Of a stretch of DNA of 64,000 nt, positions 34,536 to 43,273 are shown in pieces (position 1 is the first letter of the stretch; the number at the start of each line of letters is the position of its first letter). Source of the DNA: Pseudarthrobacter sp. IC2-21 (GTDB taxonomy: Bacteria > Actinomycetota > Actinomycetes > Actinomycetales > Micrococcaceae); assembly GCF_034048115.1 (NCBI RefSeq), contig NZ_CP139145.1, positions 4,201,010 to 4,265,009 of the forward strand, written 5' to 3'. The notes below the pieces were generated by a model. That model made no database searches and was not told the DNA's origin. It saw only the letters and a list, made by a program, of their open reading frames with translations. A program made the translations under genes and the position numbers.

Positions 34536-36040
34536 TTGGACTCCTCAGTGGGGGAAAGTTCGACGCCGGCAGCCGGCTCTGGTTCTTCTGCAGGCGAAGG
34601 TGCCGCTTCGGGCTGCTGTGCCCACCACGCGAGCAGCCTGGCTTCGGCCTCCTCCGCCTGCAGCGGGCCATGCTCCATCCGTTCCTCCAGCAGGAACTTG
34701 TACGCACGGCCCACCACGGGACCAGGTTTGAGCCCAAGGAGGGCCATGATCTGTGCTCCGTCCAAATCCGGGCGGACTGCCTCCAGGGATTCCCGTTCGC
34801 GCAATGCGGCGATCCGGTCTTCCAGGTCGTCGTAGGCGAAGGCGAGCCGTTCAGCCTTGCGCTGGTTACGGGTGGTGACGTCCGATCGGGTCAGCCGGTG
34901 CAGCCGCTCCAGCAGGGGACCGGCGTCCGTGACGTAGCGGCGGACGGCAGAGTCGCTCCAGCCGGCCTCGCCGTAACCGTAAAAGCGCATGTGCAGTTCC
35001 ACCAGCCGGGCCACGGCCTTGATGGTGTCGTTGTCGAAGCGCAGGGCCTTCATCCGCTTGGCGGTGAGTTTGGATCCCACCATGTCGTGGTGGCGGAAGC
35101 TCACCGCACCGCCCGGTTCGAAGCGGCGCGTAGCCGGCTTGCCGACGTCGTGCATTAACGCTGCGAACCGCAGCACGAAGTCGGGACCCGGCACCGCGCC
35201 GTCGGCGTCTGTTTCCAGGCCGGCCGCCTGCTCCAGCACCTGCAGCGAGTGCTGATAGACATCCTTATGGCGGTGGTGCTCATCCGATTCGAGGCGCAGT
35301 GCGGACACTTCCGGCAGGACGAACTCGGCGAGACCGGTCTCAACCAGCAGGTCCACGCCAGTCCGGGGAGCGGCGCCACAGATGAGTTTGATCAGCTCGT
35401 CCCGGACGCGTTCGGCAGAAATGATGGTGATGCGTTCGGCCATCCCAACCATGGCCACGCGAACGTCCGGGTGGACCGAAATGCCCAGTTGTGAGGCGAA
35501 CCGGGCGGCGCGCATCATGCGGAGGGGGTCGTCGGAGAAGGAGTCTTCAGGGGAACCAGGCGTTGCCAGCACCGAGGAGTGGAGGTCCCGCACGCCGCCG
35601 AACGGGTCAACGAGTTCAAGGGAGGGCAGGCGGAGGGCCATCGCGTTGATGGTGAAGTCCCGGCGCAGCAGGTCATCGGTCAGTGAGGTGCCGAAAGCCA
35701 CGACCGGCTTGCGCGACTCAGGATCGTACGCCTCGGCCCGGTACGTGGTGATCTCAATCTGGAAGCCGGACTTCCGCATGCCGATCGTCCCGAAGGCGCG
35801 GCCAATTTCCCAGAAGTTGTCTGCCCACTTCTTAATCAGGGCAACTGTCTGGTCCGGGGTGGCGTCCGTGGTGAAGTCAAGGTCCAGCGACGCGCGTCCC
35901 AGGAACAGGTCCCGCACCGGACCGCCCACAAGGGACAGTTCGTGTCCGGCATCAACGAAGCGCTGGCCGAGCTCCAGGACCACCGGGTCCACCTGGAAAT
36001 CGACGGTGTGGGAATCAGTCTTGTGATGTGCGTGCGCCAT
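34532..36040 (-). CDS. cca: CCA tRNA nucleotidyltransferase
   Basis: 502 residues. The N-terminal nucleotidyltransferase head has L-V-G-G-P-V-R-D-L-F-L-G-R and D-L-D-F-T-T-D, which hold the catalytic carboxylates, followed by R-R-D-F-T-I-N-A-M-A, the class II CCA-enzyme block. The C-terminal half carries an HD-type domain with H-D-V-G-K. The enzyme adds or repairs the CCA end of tRNA. A C-terminal tail rich in Glu/Pro/Ala is variable. It is divergent from the NUDIX gene and MurJ, an arrangement conserved near actinobacterial origins. Confidence 0.95.
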   Translation of the reverse strand: MAHAHHKTDSHTVDFQVDPVVLELGQRFVDAGHELSLVGGPVRDLFLGRASLDLDFTTDATPDQTVALIKKWADNFWEIGRAFGTIGMRKSGFQIEITTYRAEAYDPESRKPVVAFGTSLTDDLLRRDFTINAMALRLPSLELVDPFGGVRDLHSSVLATPGSPEDSFSDDPLRMMRAARFASQLGISVHPDVRVAMVGMAERITIISAERVRDELIKLICGAAPRTGVDLLVETGLAEFVLPEVSALRLESDEHHRHKDVYQHSLQVLEQAAGLETDADGAVPGPDFVLRFAALMHDVGKPATRRFEPGGAVSFRHHDMVGSKLTAKRMKALRFDNDTIKAVARLVELHMRFYGYGEAGWSDSAVRRYVTDAGPLLERLHRLTRSDVTTRNQRKAERLAFAYDDLEDRIAALRERESLEAVRPDLDGAQIMALLGLKPGPVVGRAYKFLLEERMEHGPLQAEEAEARLLAWWAQQPEAAPSPAEEPEPAAGVELSPTEESK

Positions 36041-36129
36041 AGTTACTTAAGCTTGTCAGAAACCTGCGGCTTAGCAGGCCAAAATCTGCTCAAGATCACC
36101 CCGATTCGCGTAGCGGCGCCCAAAGTGAG

Positions 36130-36178
36130 TCATGTCCGGTCCATCTTGATGTCATGTTCCGGTCATCAAGAACGGGCA
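36130..36178. promoter_or_regulatory. Repeats in the divergent cca/NUDIX promoter region
   Basis: In the gap between the divergent cca and NUDIX genes, GTCATGTCCGGTC and GTCATGTTCCGGTC occur about 20 bases apart, and CTTGATG/CATCAAG form an inverted repeat around the second copy. The layout could be an operator for either gene. No regulator can be named. Confidence 0.3.
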
Positions 36179-36199
36179 AGAGTCGTTAGAGTGGACTGC

Positions 36200-36748
36200 A
36201 TGGCCCATCCCGTACCGAGCGCTCCCGGCAGGAGGACAAGCGCACCGTTGCCGTCGGCAATCGGTGCCCACGTCGCGCCCGCCCTGCACTCGGCGCCGGC
36301 CTCGCTTCCCACCGTGGAGGAAATCTCCGCCGGAGGCGTCGTGGTGGACACGTCCGACGCCGAACTGAGGGTGGCCATTATCGCGCGCCTTAACAGGGGC
36401 GGACGGTTGGAGTGGTGCCTGCCGAAGGGCCACCCCGAGGGCGACGAAAACAACGAGCAGGCGGCCGTCCGTGAGATTGCCGAGGAAACCGGCATTGAGG
36501 GCGACATCCTGGCCCCGCTGGGCAGCATCGACTACTGGTTCACTGTCAGCGGGCACCGCGTCCACAAGACAGTGCACCATTACCTGCTGCGTGCCACGGG
36601 CGGGGAGCTCACCATTGAAAACGATCCTGACCATGAAGCCGTGGATGTGGCGTGGGTGCCCATCCGGGAACTCGCACGGAAGCTGTCCTTTCCCAATGAG
36701 CGCCGCATCGCGGACCTTGCCCGGGACGTCCTCCCCGAACACCTCTAA
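36200..36748 (+). CDS. NUDIX hydrolase
   Basis: 182 residues from ATG 36200; the open frame extends upstream into cca antisense. A Pro/Ala/Ser-rich N-terminus of about 40 residues precedes a NUDIX domain with G-H-P-E-G-D-E-N-N-E-Q-A-A-V-R-E-I-A-E-E plus T-G-I, a complete GX5EX7REUXEEXGU box. Such enzymes hydrolyse nucleoside diphosphates linked to another group. The N-terminal S-A-G-G-V-V-V and W-C-L-P-K-G-H are typical of the small actinobacterial NUDIX proteins encoded between cca and murJ. The substrate is unknown. Confidence 0.92.
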   Translation: MAHPVPSAPGRRTSAPLPSAIGAHVAPALHSAPASLPTVEEISAGGVVVDTSDAELRVAIIARLNRGGRLEWCLPKGHPEGDENNEQAAVREIAEETGIEGDILAPLGSIDYWFTVSGHRVHKTVHHYLLRATGGELTIENDPDHEAVDVAWVPIRELARKLSFPNERRIADLARDVLPEHL

Positions 36749-36829
36749 GGCCTTCGCCGCAGGCCAGGGCCGGCCGATGCTCTGGAGCGGGACGCTCCGG
36801 TGCCTAACAAACAGCGTCCGGGTGAGACG

Positions 36830-39019
36830 ATGAACTCGATGTCAGCTTCCAATCCTCCCTCCAATAGCGCAAGCCGCACGGGTTCCACCGGACCGGCAGC
36901 CGGACCGGGTGTTCCTGCCGAACCAATCGTGCCTGCCGAACCGAGTGTTCCTGCGGAACCGAAAGTGCCCGCCGGCGCGAGCGAAACCCGCTCCAGCGCC
37001 ATCATGGCGGCCGGCACCCTGGTTTCGCGCTTCCTCGGCTTCGGCAAGACCTGGATGCTGGGTGCCGCCCTGGGCCTCGGCTCCACGGTCAATGACACGT
37101 TCATCAACGCGAACAACCTGCCCAACCTGATCTTCCTGCTGGTGGCCGGAGGCGTGTTCAACGCCGTGCTGGTGCCGCAGATCATCAAGGCAAGCAAGGC
37201 CCCCGACAGGGGAGCGGACTACATCAGCCGGCTGCTGACGCTGGCCGTGCTCCTGCTTCTGGGCCTGACGGCCCTGGTCACGCTCGCCGCGCCCTGGGTC
37301 ATTGAGCTGACCACCCAGGGCTACTCACCCCAGCAGCAGGCCCTCGCGGTGTCCTTTGCCTTCTGGTGCCTGCCGCAGATCTTCTTCTACGGCCTGTACG
37401 CCCTGCTCACGCAGGTCCTCAACGCCAACGGCGCCTTCGGGCCGGCCATGTGGGCGCCCATCCTGAACAACGTGGTGGGCATCGCCGGGCTGGGCATGTT
37501 CATCTGGATCTTCGGCCAGAACGCCGTCAACCCGCATAACCTCGACACCTGGACTTCCACCCAGACCCTGCTCGTGGCAGGGTTCTCCACCATCGGGGTG
37601 ATCGCCCAGACCGCCATCCTGCTGGTCCCGGTCTTCCGCCTGAAACTTGGCCTCCGGCCGAAATTCGGGTGGCGCGGAGTGGGGCTCGGCCAGGCAGCAA
37701 AGCTGAGTGTCTGGACACTCCTGACCGCCGCCGTCGGGCAGTTGGCCTTCCTGTATGTCATGCGTATCGCCACCATTCCCGGTGCCGAGCGCCTGCGGCT
37801 GAAGGAGGCGGGGGACCCGGCCGCCCAGATGCTGCCCGGCAACGCCGTGCTCGAGGTGGCCAGCCAGCTGTATCTGCTGCCGCACTCGATCATTGCGCTT
37901 TCGCTCGCCACGGTCCTTTTCAACCGGATGACCCGCGCCTCCCAGGACGGCAACCGCAACGAACTGCGCGATGCGCTTTCGCACGGGCTCCGCACCATGG
38001 CCGTAGCCACGGTCTTTGGTGCACTGGCGCTCTTTGCCTTGGCCGGACCGCTGGGCATGTTCTTCTCCGGCGGACTCCGGCAGGACGGGGTCATGCTGGC
38101 CCAGACGCTCACCATCCTGGCGCTGAGCACTCCGTTCATGAGCGCAAACTTCATGATGTCGCGCGTTTTCTACGCCAACGAGGATGCCCGCACCCCGTTC
38201 TACGTCCAGCTCCTGCTGGCGGTGGTCTACGTGGCAGGCGCCTTTGCCATCCAGTTCATGCCCGTGGGCCAGATCATCTACGCGATCGCCATCCTCTACA
38301 TGGTGGGCAACATCCTCTCCGTGGTCATCAGCGCCTACTTCCTGCGCCGGCTGCTCGGCCACCTCGACGGTCCGCGCATCGCCAACTCCTACATCCGGAT
38401 GGGCTATGCAGCGCTCGGCTCGGCTGTTGCCGGTGCCGGCGCCCTCTGGCTGATGGGCAGCTACAGCGCAGACGGCTTTGCCTGGAGCGACCGGATCGCC
38501 GCCCTGGTGACCCTGATCGTGGTCGGACCCATCATGCTGGTGGTCTACGTCTTCCTGCTGAAGATCTTCCACGTCTCCGAACTCCGCGATCTGCTGCGTC
38601 CCCTGCTCGGGCGGCTGGGGCGCGGCGGAACCGGACCGTCGGACACAACGGGGGGCACGCCGTCGTCGTCCGCTTCCGGTTCCGGTTCCGGTTCCGGTTC
38701 CGGTGCGGAACGTCCGACGCCGGAACGCGCCACGGTCTCGGTGGATACCGGTCTCATTCCGCGCATCTCGGGCGAATTCGACGCCACCTCGTTCCGCGCG
38801 GGGCCGGCACCCGAACGCCAGGCACCTGCGGCCCGCACGGCGGTCTCCCCGGAACAGGGCACCGAACCCTCAGGTGAATATCTGCCGGCCGAAGACGTTC
38901 CCGCCACCGCACGCGGCGGCCTGCTGCGCGAAGAGATTCCGCTACCCGGCCGGCGCACCTTCCAGGGGCAGCCCGGCAGGAACCCGCATTTCAGGCCCCG
39001 CCGGCCCCGTAAAAAGTAA
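36830..39019 (+). CDS. murJ: MurJ/MviN lipid II flippase with long extensions
   Basis: About 729 residues from ATG 36830 (GGGTGAG just upstream); GTG 36800 is an alternative that follows a small hairpin (36784-36798). The N-terminal 60 residues contain tandem V-P-A-E-P repeats. The MurJ core follows with R-S-S-A-I-M-A-A-G-T-L-V-S-R-F-L-G-F and S-T-V-N-D-T-F-I-N-A-N-N-L-P-N and about fourteen hydrophobic segments to about residue 590. The C-terminal ~130 residues are disordered, starting with an S-G repeat encoded by tandem TCCGGT units (38680-38703). MurJ moves lipid II across the membrane for peptidoglycan synthesis. The pseudokinase-like and sugar-binding parts carried by mycobacterial MviN are here in the next gene. 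Confidence 0.93.
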   Translation: MNSMSASNPPSNSASRTGSTGPAAGPGVPAEPIVPAEPSVPAEPKVPAGASETRSSAIMAAGTLVSRFLGFGKTWMLGAALGLGSTVNDTFINANNLPNLIFLLVAGGVFNAVLVPQIIKASKAPDRGADYISRLLTLAVLLLLGLTALVTLAAPWVIELTTQGYSPQQQALAVSFAFWCLPQIFFYGLYALLTQVLNANGAFGPAMWAPILNNVVGIAGLGMFIWIFGQNAVNPHNLDTWTSTQTLLVAGFSTIGVIAQTAILLVPVFRLKLGLRPKFGWRGVGLGQAAKLSVWTLLTAAVGQLAFLYVMRIATIPGAERLRLKEAGDPAAQMLPGNAVLEVASQLYLLPHSIIALSLATVLFNRMTRASQDGNRNELRDALSHGLRTMAVATVFGALALFALAGPLGMFFSGGLRQDGVMLAQTLTILALSTPFMSANFMMSRVFYANEDARTPFYVQLLLAVVYVAGAFAIQFMPVGQIIYAIAILYMVGNILSVVISAYFLRRLLGHLDGPRIANSYIRMGYAALGSAVAGAGALWLMGSYSADGFAWSDRIAALVTLIVVGPIMLVVYVFLLKIFHVSELRDLLRPLLGRLGRGGTGPSDTTGGTPSSSASGSGSGSGSGAERPTPERATVSVDTGLIPRISGEFDATSFRAGPAPERQAPAARTAVSPEQGTEPSGEYLPAEDVPATARGGLLREEIPLPGRRTFQGQPGRNPHFRPRRPRKK

Positions 39020-39200
39020 TCTCAGCGGCGTCACCGGCTGCCTGTCGCCCGCGGCGGCCATGGCCAATCGGCTAGGATCGAACCTGAACAGGGGTATTTG
39101 CGGCCAGGTGTAATCCGGCTAGCCGGCCGGCGTTTGTCCGGCTCCGGCCGGCAATGGATTCGTCGACGCCACCAATGCCCGGACAGCCTAGGAGGAACAC

Positions 39201-40841
39201 GTGTCCCACCCGATCGACGTTGGATCAGTACTCGGCGGCCGCTACAAGGTCACTGCCACGGTACTGACCTCACACGACCAGGATCTGGTGCTGGACGGGG
39301 TGGACCAGGTGCTCAACCGTCCGGTCAGCATTCTGGTCGCCGGCCCGGACAACACCGAGCAGGTGGCCCAAAGTGCCCGCGAGGTGGCTACCGGTGAGCG
39401 TCCCGGCAGTGTGCAGGTCCTTGACCTCGGCGTCACCGAAGCAGCCACGTACCTCATTACCAACCACACGTCCGCGGCGGATCTGCTCGACCTCGTGGTT
39501 GCCTCTGATGCCCCCTACGTTGAACCGTTTTTCACGGACACCCTGGGCAGCGAAATTTTCGGCCAGCCACGGTCGCATGAGCCCGAGCCTTATGACGACG
39601 AAGAAAATGTCGACGCCGGCTACATCAATTACGCGGACACTCACCCCCCGCAGGTGGACCCTTACCGGTCGGCACCCAACGTCCCGCCCGTAGTTCCGGC
39701 CCGGCCCCCGATTCGGCCGGCCACACGCCCTGCTGCCGGCGCCCCGCGTGGCGCCGGGCCTGCCGCAGGTTCGGCTGGTGCGGCTGCGGCGGGCGCGGCT
39801 GGGGCGGCTGCCGGCATTGCCGGTGGTGCGGCCGCTTCGCGCCAGCAGGAAACGGCTCCGCAGCAGGTCCAGCCCGCCGACCAGCAGCCTATTTCCGGGA
39901 CGGGACGTGGAACCGGCACGGGTGTTGTGCCCCGGGCCGGCGCTACAGGCGGCCAGCCGGACCACCGGACCGGGGCGGACAAACCAAAGGTTTCGCTGTG
40001 GTCCGAGGACGACTATTCCGCCGAAGACCAGGACACCGGCCAAGGCGATGCCGTGAAGCCCGAGCCCACAAAACAGTCCAACCGTTCGGCTGTGGCCTTC
40101 CCGTCGCTGGCCCGTAAAACCGCTCCGGCGGCTGCCGCGGTACCCCCCACTGACGATTCCAGCGACTACTACGAAGATGATGAGCCGGAGCGAGAGCCCC
40201 GGTCCATGCGGTGGCTCGTGGGCGGCCTGCTTGCAGTGGTATTGATCGCGGGGCTGGTGTTCGCCCTCACCAATCTGGGCAGCCTCTTCAACGGAGGCCC
40301 CCAGGCCAACCCGTCACCCGTAGCCACCGGGACCCCGGCTCCTGATACGGGCACCCCGACTCCGAACGCCAGTTCCTCAGCACCGCCGGCGGTGCCGCCT
40401 GCGATCGAGAACATCACCCGCCAGGGTAATTTCGATTTCGCAGCCACCTACGATGTGGATCTTGTGAAGGCATTTGATGGCAACGCTGCCAGCTACTGGT
40501 CCGACATGGAGTTTGCCACGGAAGCCTGGGGCGGACTCGCCCCCGACGGCGTGCCGTTGTTCGTGAAGTTGAAGAGCCCGGCAACGGTTTCATCCGTCAC
40601 GCTGACCCAGCTCGGAGCATCCGGCGGCAACCTCAGTGTCTACACGAACGATCGTCCGTCGCTGGACGGTGCCAAACTGGTGGGAACCAACAGCTTCACC
40701 TCCACCGACCTGACCATGCCCCTGGCCGAACCGGTCAAGGCGCAGTATGTAATTGTTTCCATCAAGACGCTACCCAGGCTGGCTGCACCGAAGACCCGCT
40801 ACGGCTACGGGATCCGATTGGCGGAAATCAAGGTTCAATAG
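39201..40841 (+). CDS. Membrane protein with pseudokinase-like N-terminus and discoidin-like extracellular domain
   Basis: 546 residues. The start V-G-S-V-L-G-G-R-Y-K-V-T-A-T-V resembles the N-lobe of Ser/Thr kinases, but the catalytic lysine, HRD and DFG motifs are absent and only about 100 residues are kinase-like. A long Ala/Pro/Gly/Glu-rich linker (about 130-330) leads to one membrane segment (about 336-357), a Pro/Thr/Ser stretch, and an extracellular domain of about 140 residues with F-D-G-N-A-A-S-Y-W-S-D-M, a discoidin (F5/8C)-like pattern. In Mycobacterium tuberculosis these parts are fused to MviN (Rv3910), where the pseudokinase binds FhaA. Here they follow murJ as a separate gene, so a role in regulating lipid II transport is likely. 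Confidence 0.75.
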   Translation: MSHPIDVGSVLGGRYKVTATVLTSHDQDLVLDGVDQVLNRPVSILVAGPDNTEQVAQSAREVATGERPGSVQVLDLGVTEAATYLITNHTSAADLLDLVVASDAPYVEPFFTDTLGSEIFGQPRSHEPEPYDDEENVDAGYINYADTHPPQVDPYRSAPNVPPVVPARPPIRPATRPAAGAPRGAGPAAGSAGAAAAGAAGAAAGIAGGAAASRQQETAPQQVQPADQQPISGTGRGTGTGVVPRAGATGGQPDHRTGADKPKVSLWSEDDYSAEDQDTGQGDAVKPEPTKQSNRSAVAFPSLARKTAPAAAAVPPTDDSSDYYEDDEPEREPRSMRWLVGGLLAVVLIAGLVFALTNLGSLFNGGPQANPSPVATGTPAPDTGTPTPNASSSAPPAVPPAIENITRQGNFDFAATYDVDLVKAFDGNAASYWSDMEFATEAWGGLAPDGVPLFVKLKSPATVSSVTLTQLGASGGNLSVYTNDRPSLDGAKLVGTNSFTSTDLTMPLAEPVKAQYVIVSIKTLPRLAAPKTRYGYGIRLAEIKVQ

Positions 40842-40993
40842 CGGAACCGCGGGCCGTTGCCTGCACCACCCGGTCCGGCCCTGGGGTCGCGGCCCGGAAT
40901 GCGGTCGCGGAATATTCACCACCAACATTCAGTTGTGCCATGTGGCCGGTCAGGAAATCCGGCGCATCGACTAAGGAAGAGGTTCACCGTTCA

Positions 40994-41950
40994 GTGAGCA
41001 ACGCAGAAAACACCGCGTCCGAAGTACGTGATGTCATCATCGTCGGCTCGGGCCCGGCTGGATACACGGCCGCTGTCTATACCGCACGGGCCAACCTGAA
41101 GCCCCTTCTGCTCGCGGGCTCAGTGACCGCCGGCGGCGAGCTGATGAACACTACCGATGTCGAAAACTACCCGGGCTTCCCGGAGGGAATCATGGGGCCG
41201 GACCTCATGGAGAACTTCGAGAAGCAGGCGGCCCGGTTCGGGACCGAGATCCAGTTTGAGGACGTCACCGCGCTGGATCTCGAGGGTGACATCAAGACCG
41301 TCACCATCGGCACAGGCGAAACGTTCCAGGCACGGGCCATCATCCTGTCCACCGGCTCCGCTTACCGGGAGCTGGGGCTCCCCAACGAAAAGCGCCTCTC
41401 CGGGCACGGCGTTAGCTGGTGCGCAACCTGCGACGGTTTCTTTTTCAAAGGTCAGGACATCGCTGTCATTGGTGGGGGAGACTCCGCCATGGAGGAGGCG
41501 CTCTTCCTTACGAAGTTCGCCAAGTCCGTGACCGTTGTGCACCGCCGCGACTCGCTCAAGGCTTCTAAGATCATGGCTGACCGCGCACTGGCTCACGAGA
41601 AGATTTCGTTCATCTGGAACAGCACCGTGGACGACGTCGTCGGCCAGGACAAGGTCACCGGCCTCAAGATCAAGAACCTGCAGGACGGCACCGTGACGGA
41701 CCTCGCCGTCACCGGCGTGTTTGTCGCGATCGGAAACGATCCGCGGACCGACCTCGTCAAAGACACCCTGAAGATCACGGCGGAGGGCACCATTGCGGTG
41801 GACGGCCGGAGCTCCAGGACAAGCATCCCGGGCGTCTTCGCCGCCGGCGACGTTGTGGACCCCACCTACCGTCAGGCCATCACCGCGTCAGGGTCCGGCT
41901 GTGTCGCAGCCATCGACGTGGAGCACTACCTCGCAGACCTGCACGCGTAA
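40994..41950 (+). CDS. trxB: Thioredoxin-disulfide reductase
   Basis: 318 residues from GTG 40994, after GGAAGAGG about a dozen bases upstream. It has the FAD motif V-G-S-G-P-A-G-Y-T-A-A, the redox-active pair in W-C-A-T-C-D-G (Cys143 and Cys146), the NADPH motif G-G-G-D-S-A-M-E-E-A with H-R-R-D, and the C-terminal FAD block G-V-F-A-A-G-D-V. It transfers electrons from NADPH to thioredoxin, which is encoded 36 bases downstream. Length and motifs are those of low-molecular-weight bacterial TrxB. Confidence 0.96.
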   Translation: MSNAENTASEVRDVIIVGSGPAGYTAAVYTARANLKPLLLAGSVTAGGELMNTTDVENYPGFPEGIMGPDLMENFEKQAARFGTEIQFEDVTALDLEGDIKTVTIGTGETFQARAIILSTGSAYRELGLPNEKRLSGHGVSWCATCDGFFFKGQDIAVIGGGDSAMEEALFLTKFAKSVTVVHRRDSLKASKIMADRALAHEKISFIWNSTVDDVVGQDKVTGLKIKNLQDGTVTDLAVTGVFVAIGNDPRTDLVKDTLKITAEGTIAVDGRSSRTSIPGVFAAGDVVDPTYRQAITASGSGCVAAIDVEHYLADLHA

Positions 41951-41986
41951 CACGCGGCACCGCACACGAAGAGAGAGACAAACGCT

Positions 41987-42313
41987 ATGAGCAACGCAAA
42001 AGACGTAACAGACGCAAGCTTCAGCACAGATGTCCTGTCAGCCGAAAAGCCGGTAATTGTGGACTTCTGGGCTGAATGGTGCGGCCCGTGCCGGAAGCTG
42101 GGACCGATCCTCGATGAGATCTCGGTTGAGTACAGCGAGAAGGTCGACGTTGTCAAAGTCAACGTCGATGACAACCCTGGCATCGCTGCCGAGTACGGCA
42201 TCACTTCCATTCCGGCGGTCTACTTGTTCCAGGGTGGCGAGGTGAAGAGCACTGTCATCGGAGCCCGGCCCAAGCAGTACTTCGAAAAGGAATTTGCTGA
42301 CGTTCTTTCATAA
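41987..42313 (+). CDS. trxA: Thioredoxin
   Basis: 108 residues with V-D-F-W-A-E-W-C-G-P-C at about 25-35, the active-site dithiol Cys32/Cys35, and the cis-proline region S-I-P-A-V-Y-L-F. It reduces protein disulfides in the cytoplasm and is recharged by TrxB encoded just upstream. AGAGAGA lies ahead of the ATG. It is the last intact plus-strand gene before the gene-free parS region, and a strong hairpin follows 25 bases after its stop. Confidence 0.96.
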   Translation: MSNAKDVTDASFSTDVLSAEKPVIVDFWAEWCGPCRKLGPILDEISVEYSEKVDVVKVNVDDNPGIAAEYGITSIPAVYLFQGGEVKSTVIGARPKQYFEKEFADVLS

Positions 42314-42337
42314 TTGAAATAGATCGCTCAGACGCTT

Positions 42338-42368
42338 GTGGCCGCCGCTTCGTCGAAGTGGTGGCCAC
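42338..42368 (+). terminator. Hairpin downstream of trxA
   Basis: GTGGCCGCCGCTTC (42338-42351) and GAAGTGGTGGCCAC (42355-42368) pair over 14 bases, counting two G-U pairs in RNA, with a three-base loop. It lies 25 bases after the trxA stop. There is no T-run, as is common for high-GC actinobacterial terminators. Confidence 0.65.
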
Positions 42369-42574
42369 ACGTGTGTCAGGCACCACTTCGTAGTCCGTTT
42401 ATGGAACTCATACCGGTTGTTTACAGCTCCAACTTCGTCCAGCAATCCACGAGAGCCCCCGGAAAATCCGAACGCGCTCAGTATTCCCTTTGTGACTCAA
42501 GGGTCTGACTAGTGTGCAAATCAGGAAACAGTATTCGAAAACAATTTGCGGCGCGGACTGCGGCAAATTGGGAT

Positions 42575-42588
42575 GTTTCACGTGAAAC
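42575..42588. other. parS site 1
   Basis: Exact GTTTCACGTGAAAC. The symmetry continues outward to 42569-42594, giving a perfect 26-base palindrome (flank TGGGAT/ATCCCA). It is the parS nearest trxA and the ParB loading point furthest from parAB in this window. Confidence 0.93.
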
Positions 42589-42800
42589 ATCCCAGGAGCT
42601 CCCTGACCAGTGATACGTAGGTCTGCCCCGTATCCCGGGGGAGGGTCAGTGTCTATCCGTAAGTCCAGTGATGGGCTGCCCGGTCATTGGCTCACTACTC
42701 CGGTGCCCCGCCGGCGTACAACCGTCCATGTGCTCAGCTACTTCGGTGCTCAGAATACGGCAACGCGCACACACGAGGATCATCATTCTGACTTGAATTC

Positions 42801-42843
42801 CTCAGAGCAAAACGGGCCCCCCGGCTGCCCGTTTTGCTCTGAG
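42801..42843. repeat. Perfect 17-base hairpin in the parS region
   Basis: CTCAGAGCAAAACGGGC (42801-42817) and its exact complement GCCCGTTTTGCTCTGAG (42827-42843) enclose a nine-base loop. It lies 57 bases before the IS30 fragment. It could be a bidirectional terminator or the end of an old mobile element. Confidence 0.8.
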
Positions 42844-42899
42844 CGCAAGGTTGCGCTTCTACGGGCCTAACCTGGGACAGCGTTCAACCCGAATCAGAC

Positions 42900-43010
42900 A
42901 TGATTTCCGGGCGCCCACCCGAGGTCGAGGACCCCGCCGCGCCAGGCCATTGGGAAGGGGACCTCATCACCGGCGAAGTCCAGGACAGGAGTGGGGGATC
43001 CGCCCTCTGA
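42900..43010 (+). pseudogene. IS30-family transposase fragment
   Basis: A 36-residue stretch beginning M-I-S-G-R-P-P-E-V-E-D and containing P-G-H-W-E-G-D-L-I-T-G matches the region around the first catalytic Asp of IS30 transposases (H-W-E-G-D-L-I). It stops at TGA 43008-43010. No other part of the transposase is recognisable on either side, so this is a small relic. Confidence 0.7.
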
Positions 43011-43169
43011 GTACCCCGGCTGGGTGTACGTCGACGCCCGCCACAGTTTGGCATCTTTAGTATTCATTGGCGACGACACCGCCGTCCTGCTCTGCGACTG
43101 GCAGTCGTCAGTATCTGGACCACATCAGGACCTCTGCGCGGCCTGCACCCTGCATGTCAGCGGAGAATT

Positions 43170-43183
43170 GTTTCACGTGAAAC
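43170..43183. other. parS site 2
   Basis: Exact GTTTCACGTGAAAC, symmetric over 16 bases with the flanking T/A. It lies only 76 bases before site 3, the closest pair in the field. Confidence 0.93.
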
Positions 43184-43259
43184 AGAACCCTAGCCAGAAT
43201 AGAGCGCGAATTGCTAAGGACAATGAACTTGGGCACTGGATCAAAATCAAATTCCGAAT

Positions 43260-43273
43260 GTTTCACGTGAAAC
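43260..43273. other. parS site 3
   Basis: Exact GTTTCACGTGAAAC, symmetric over 16 bases with the flanking T/A. Confidence 0.93.

Noticed and set aside
37325..38572. 415-codon minus-strand ORF opposite murJ
   Set aside because: Composition rich in D, H, G, Q and E without hydrophobic core; it is the antisense shadow of murJ.
38680..38703. TCCGGT tandem repeat in murJ as a phase-variation switch
   Set aside because: The unit is six bases, so copy changes keep the frame; it only lengthens a Ser-Gly linker.
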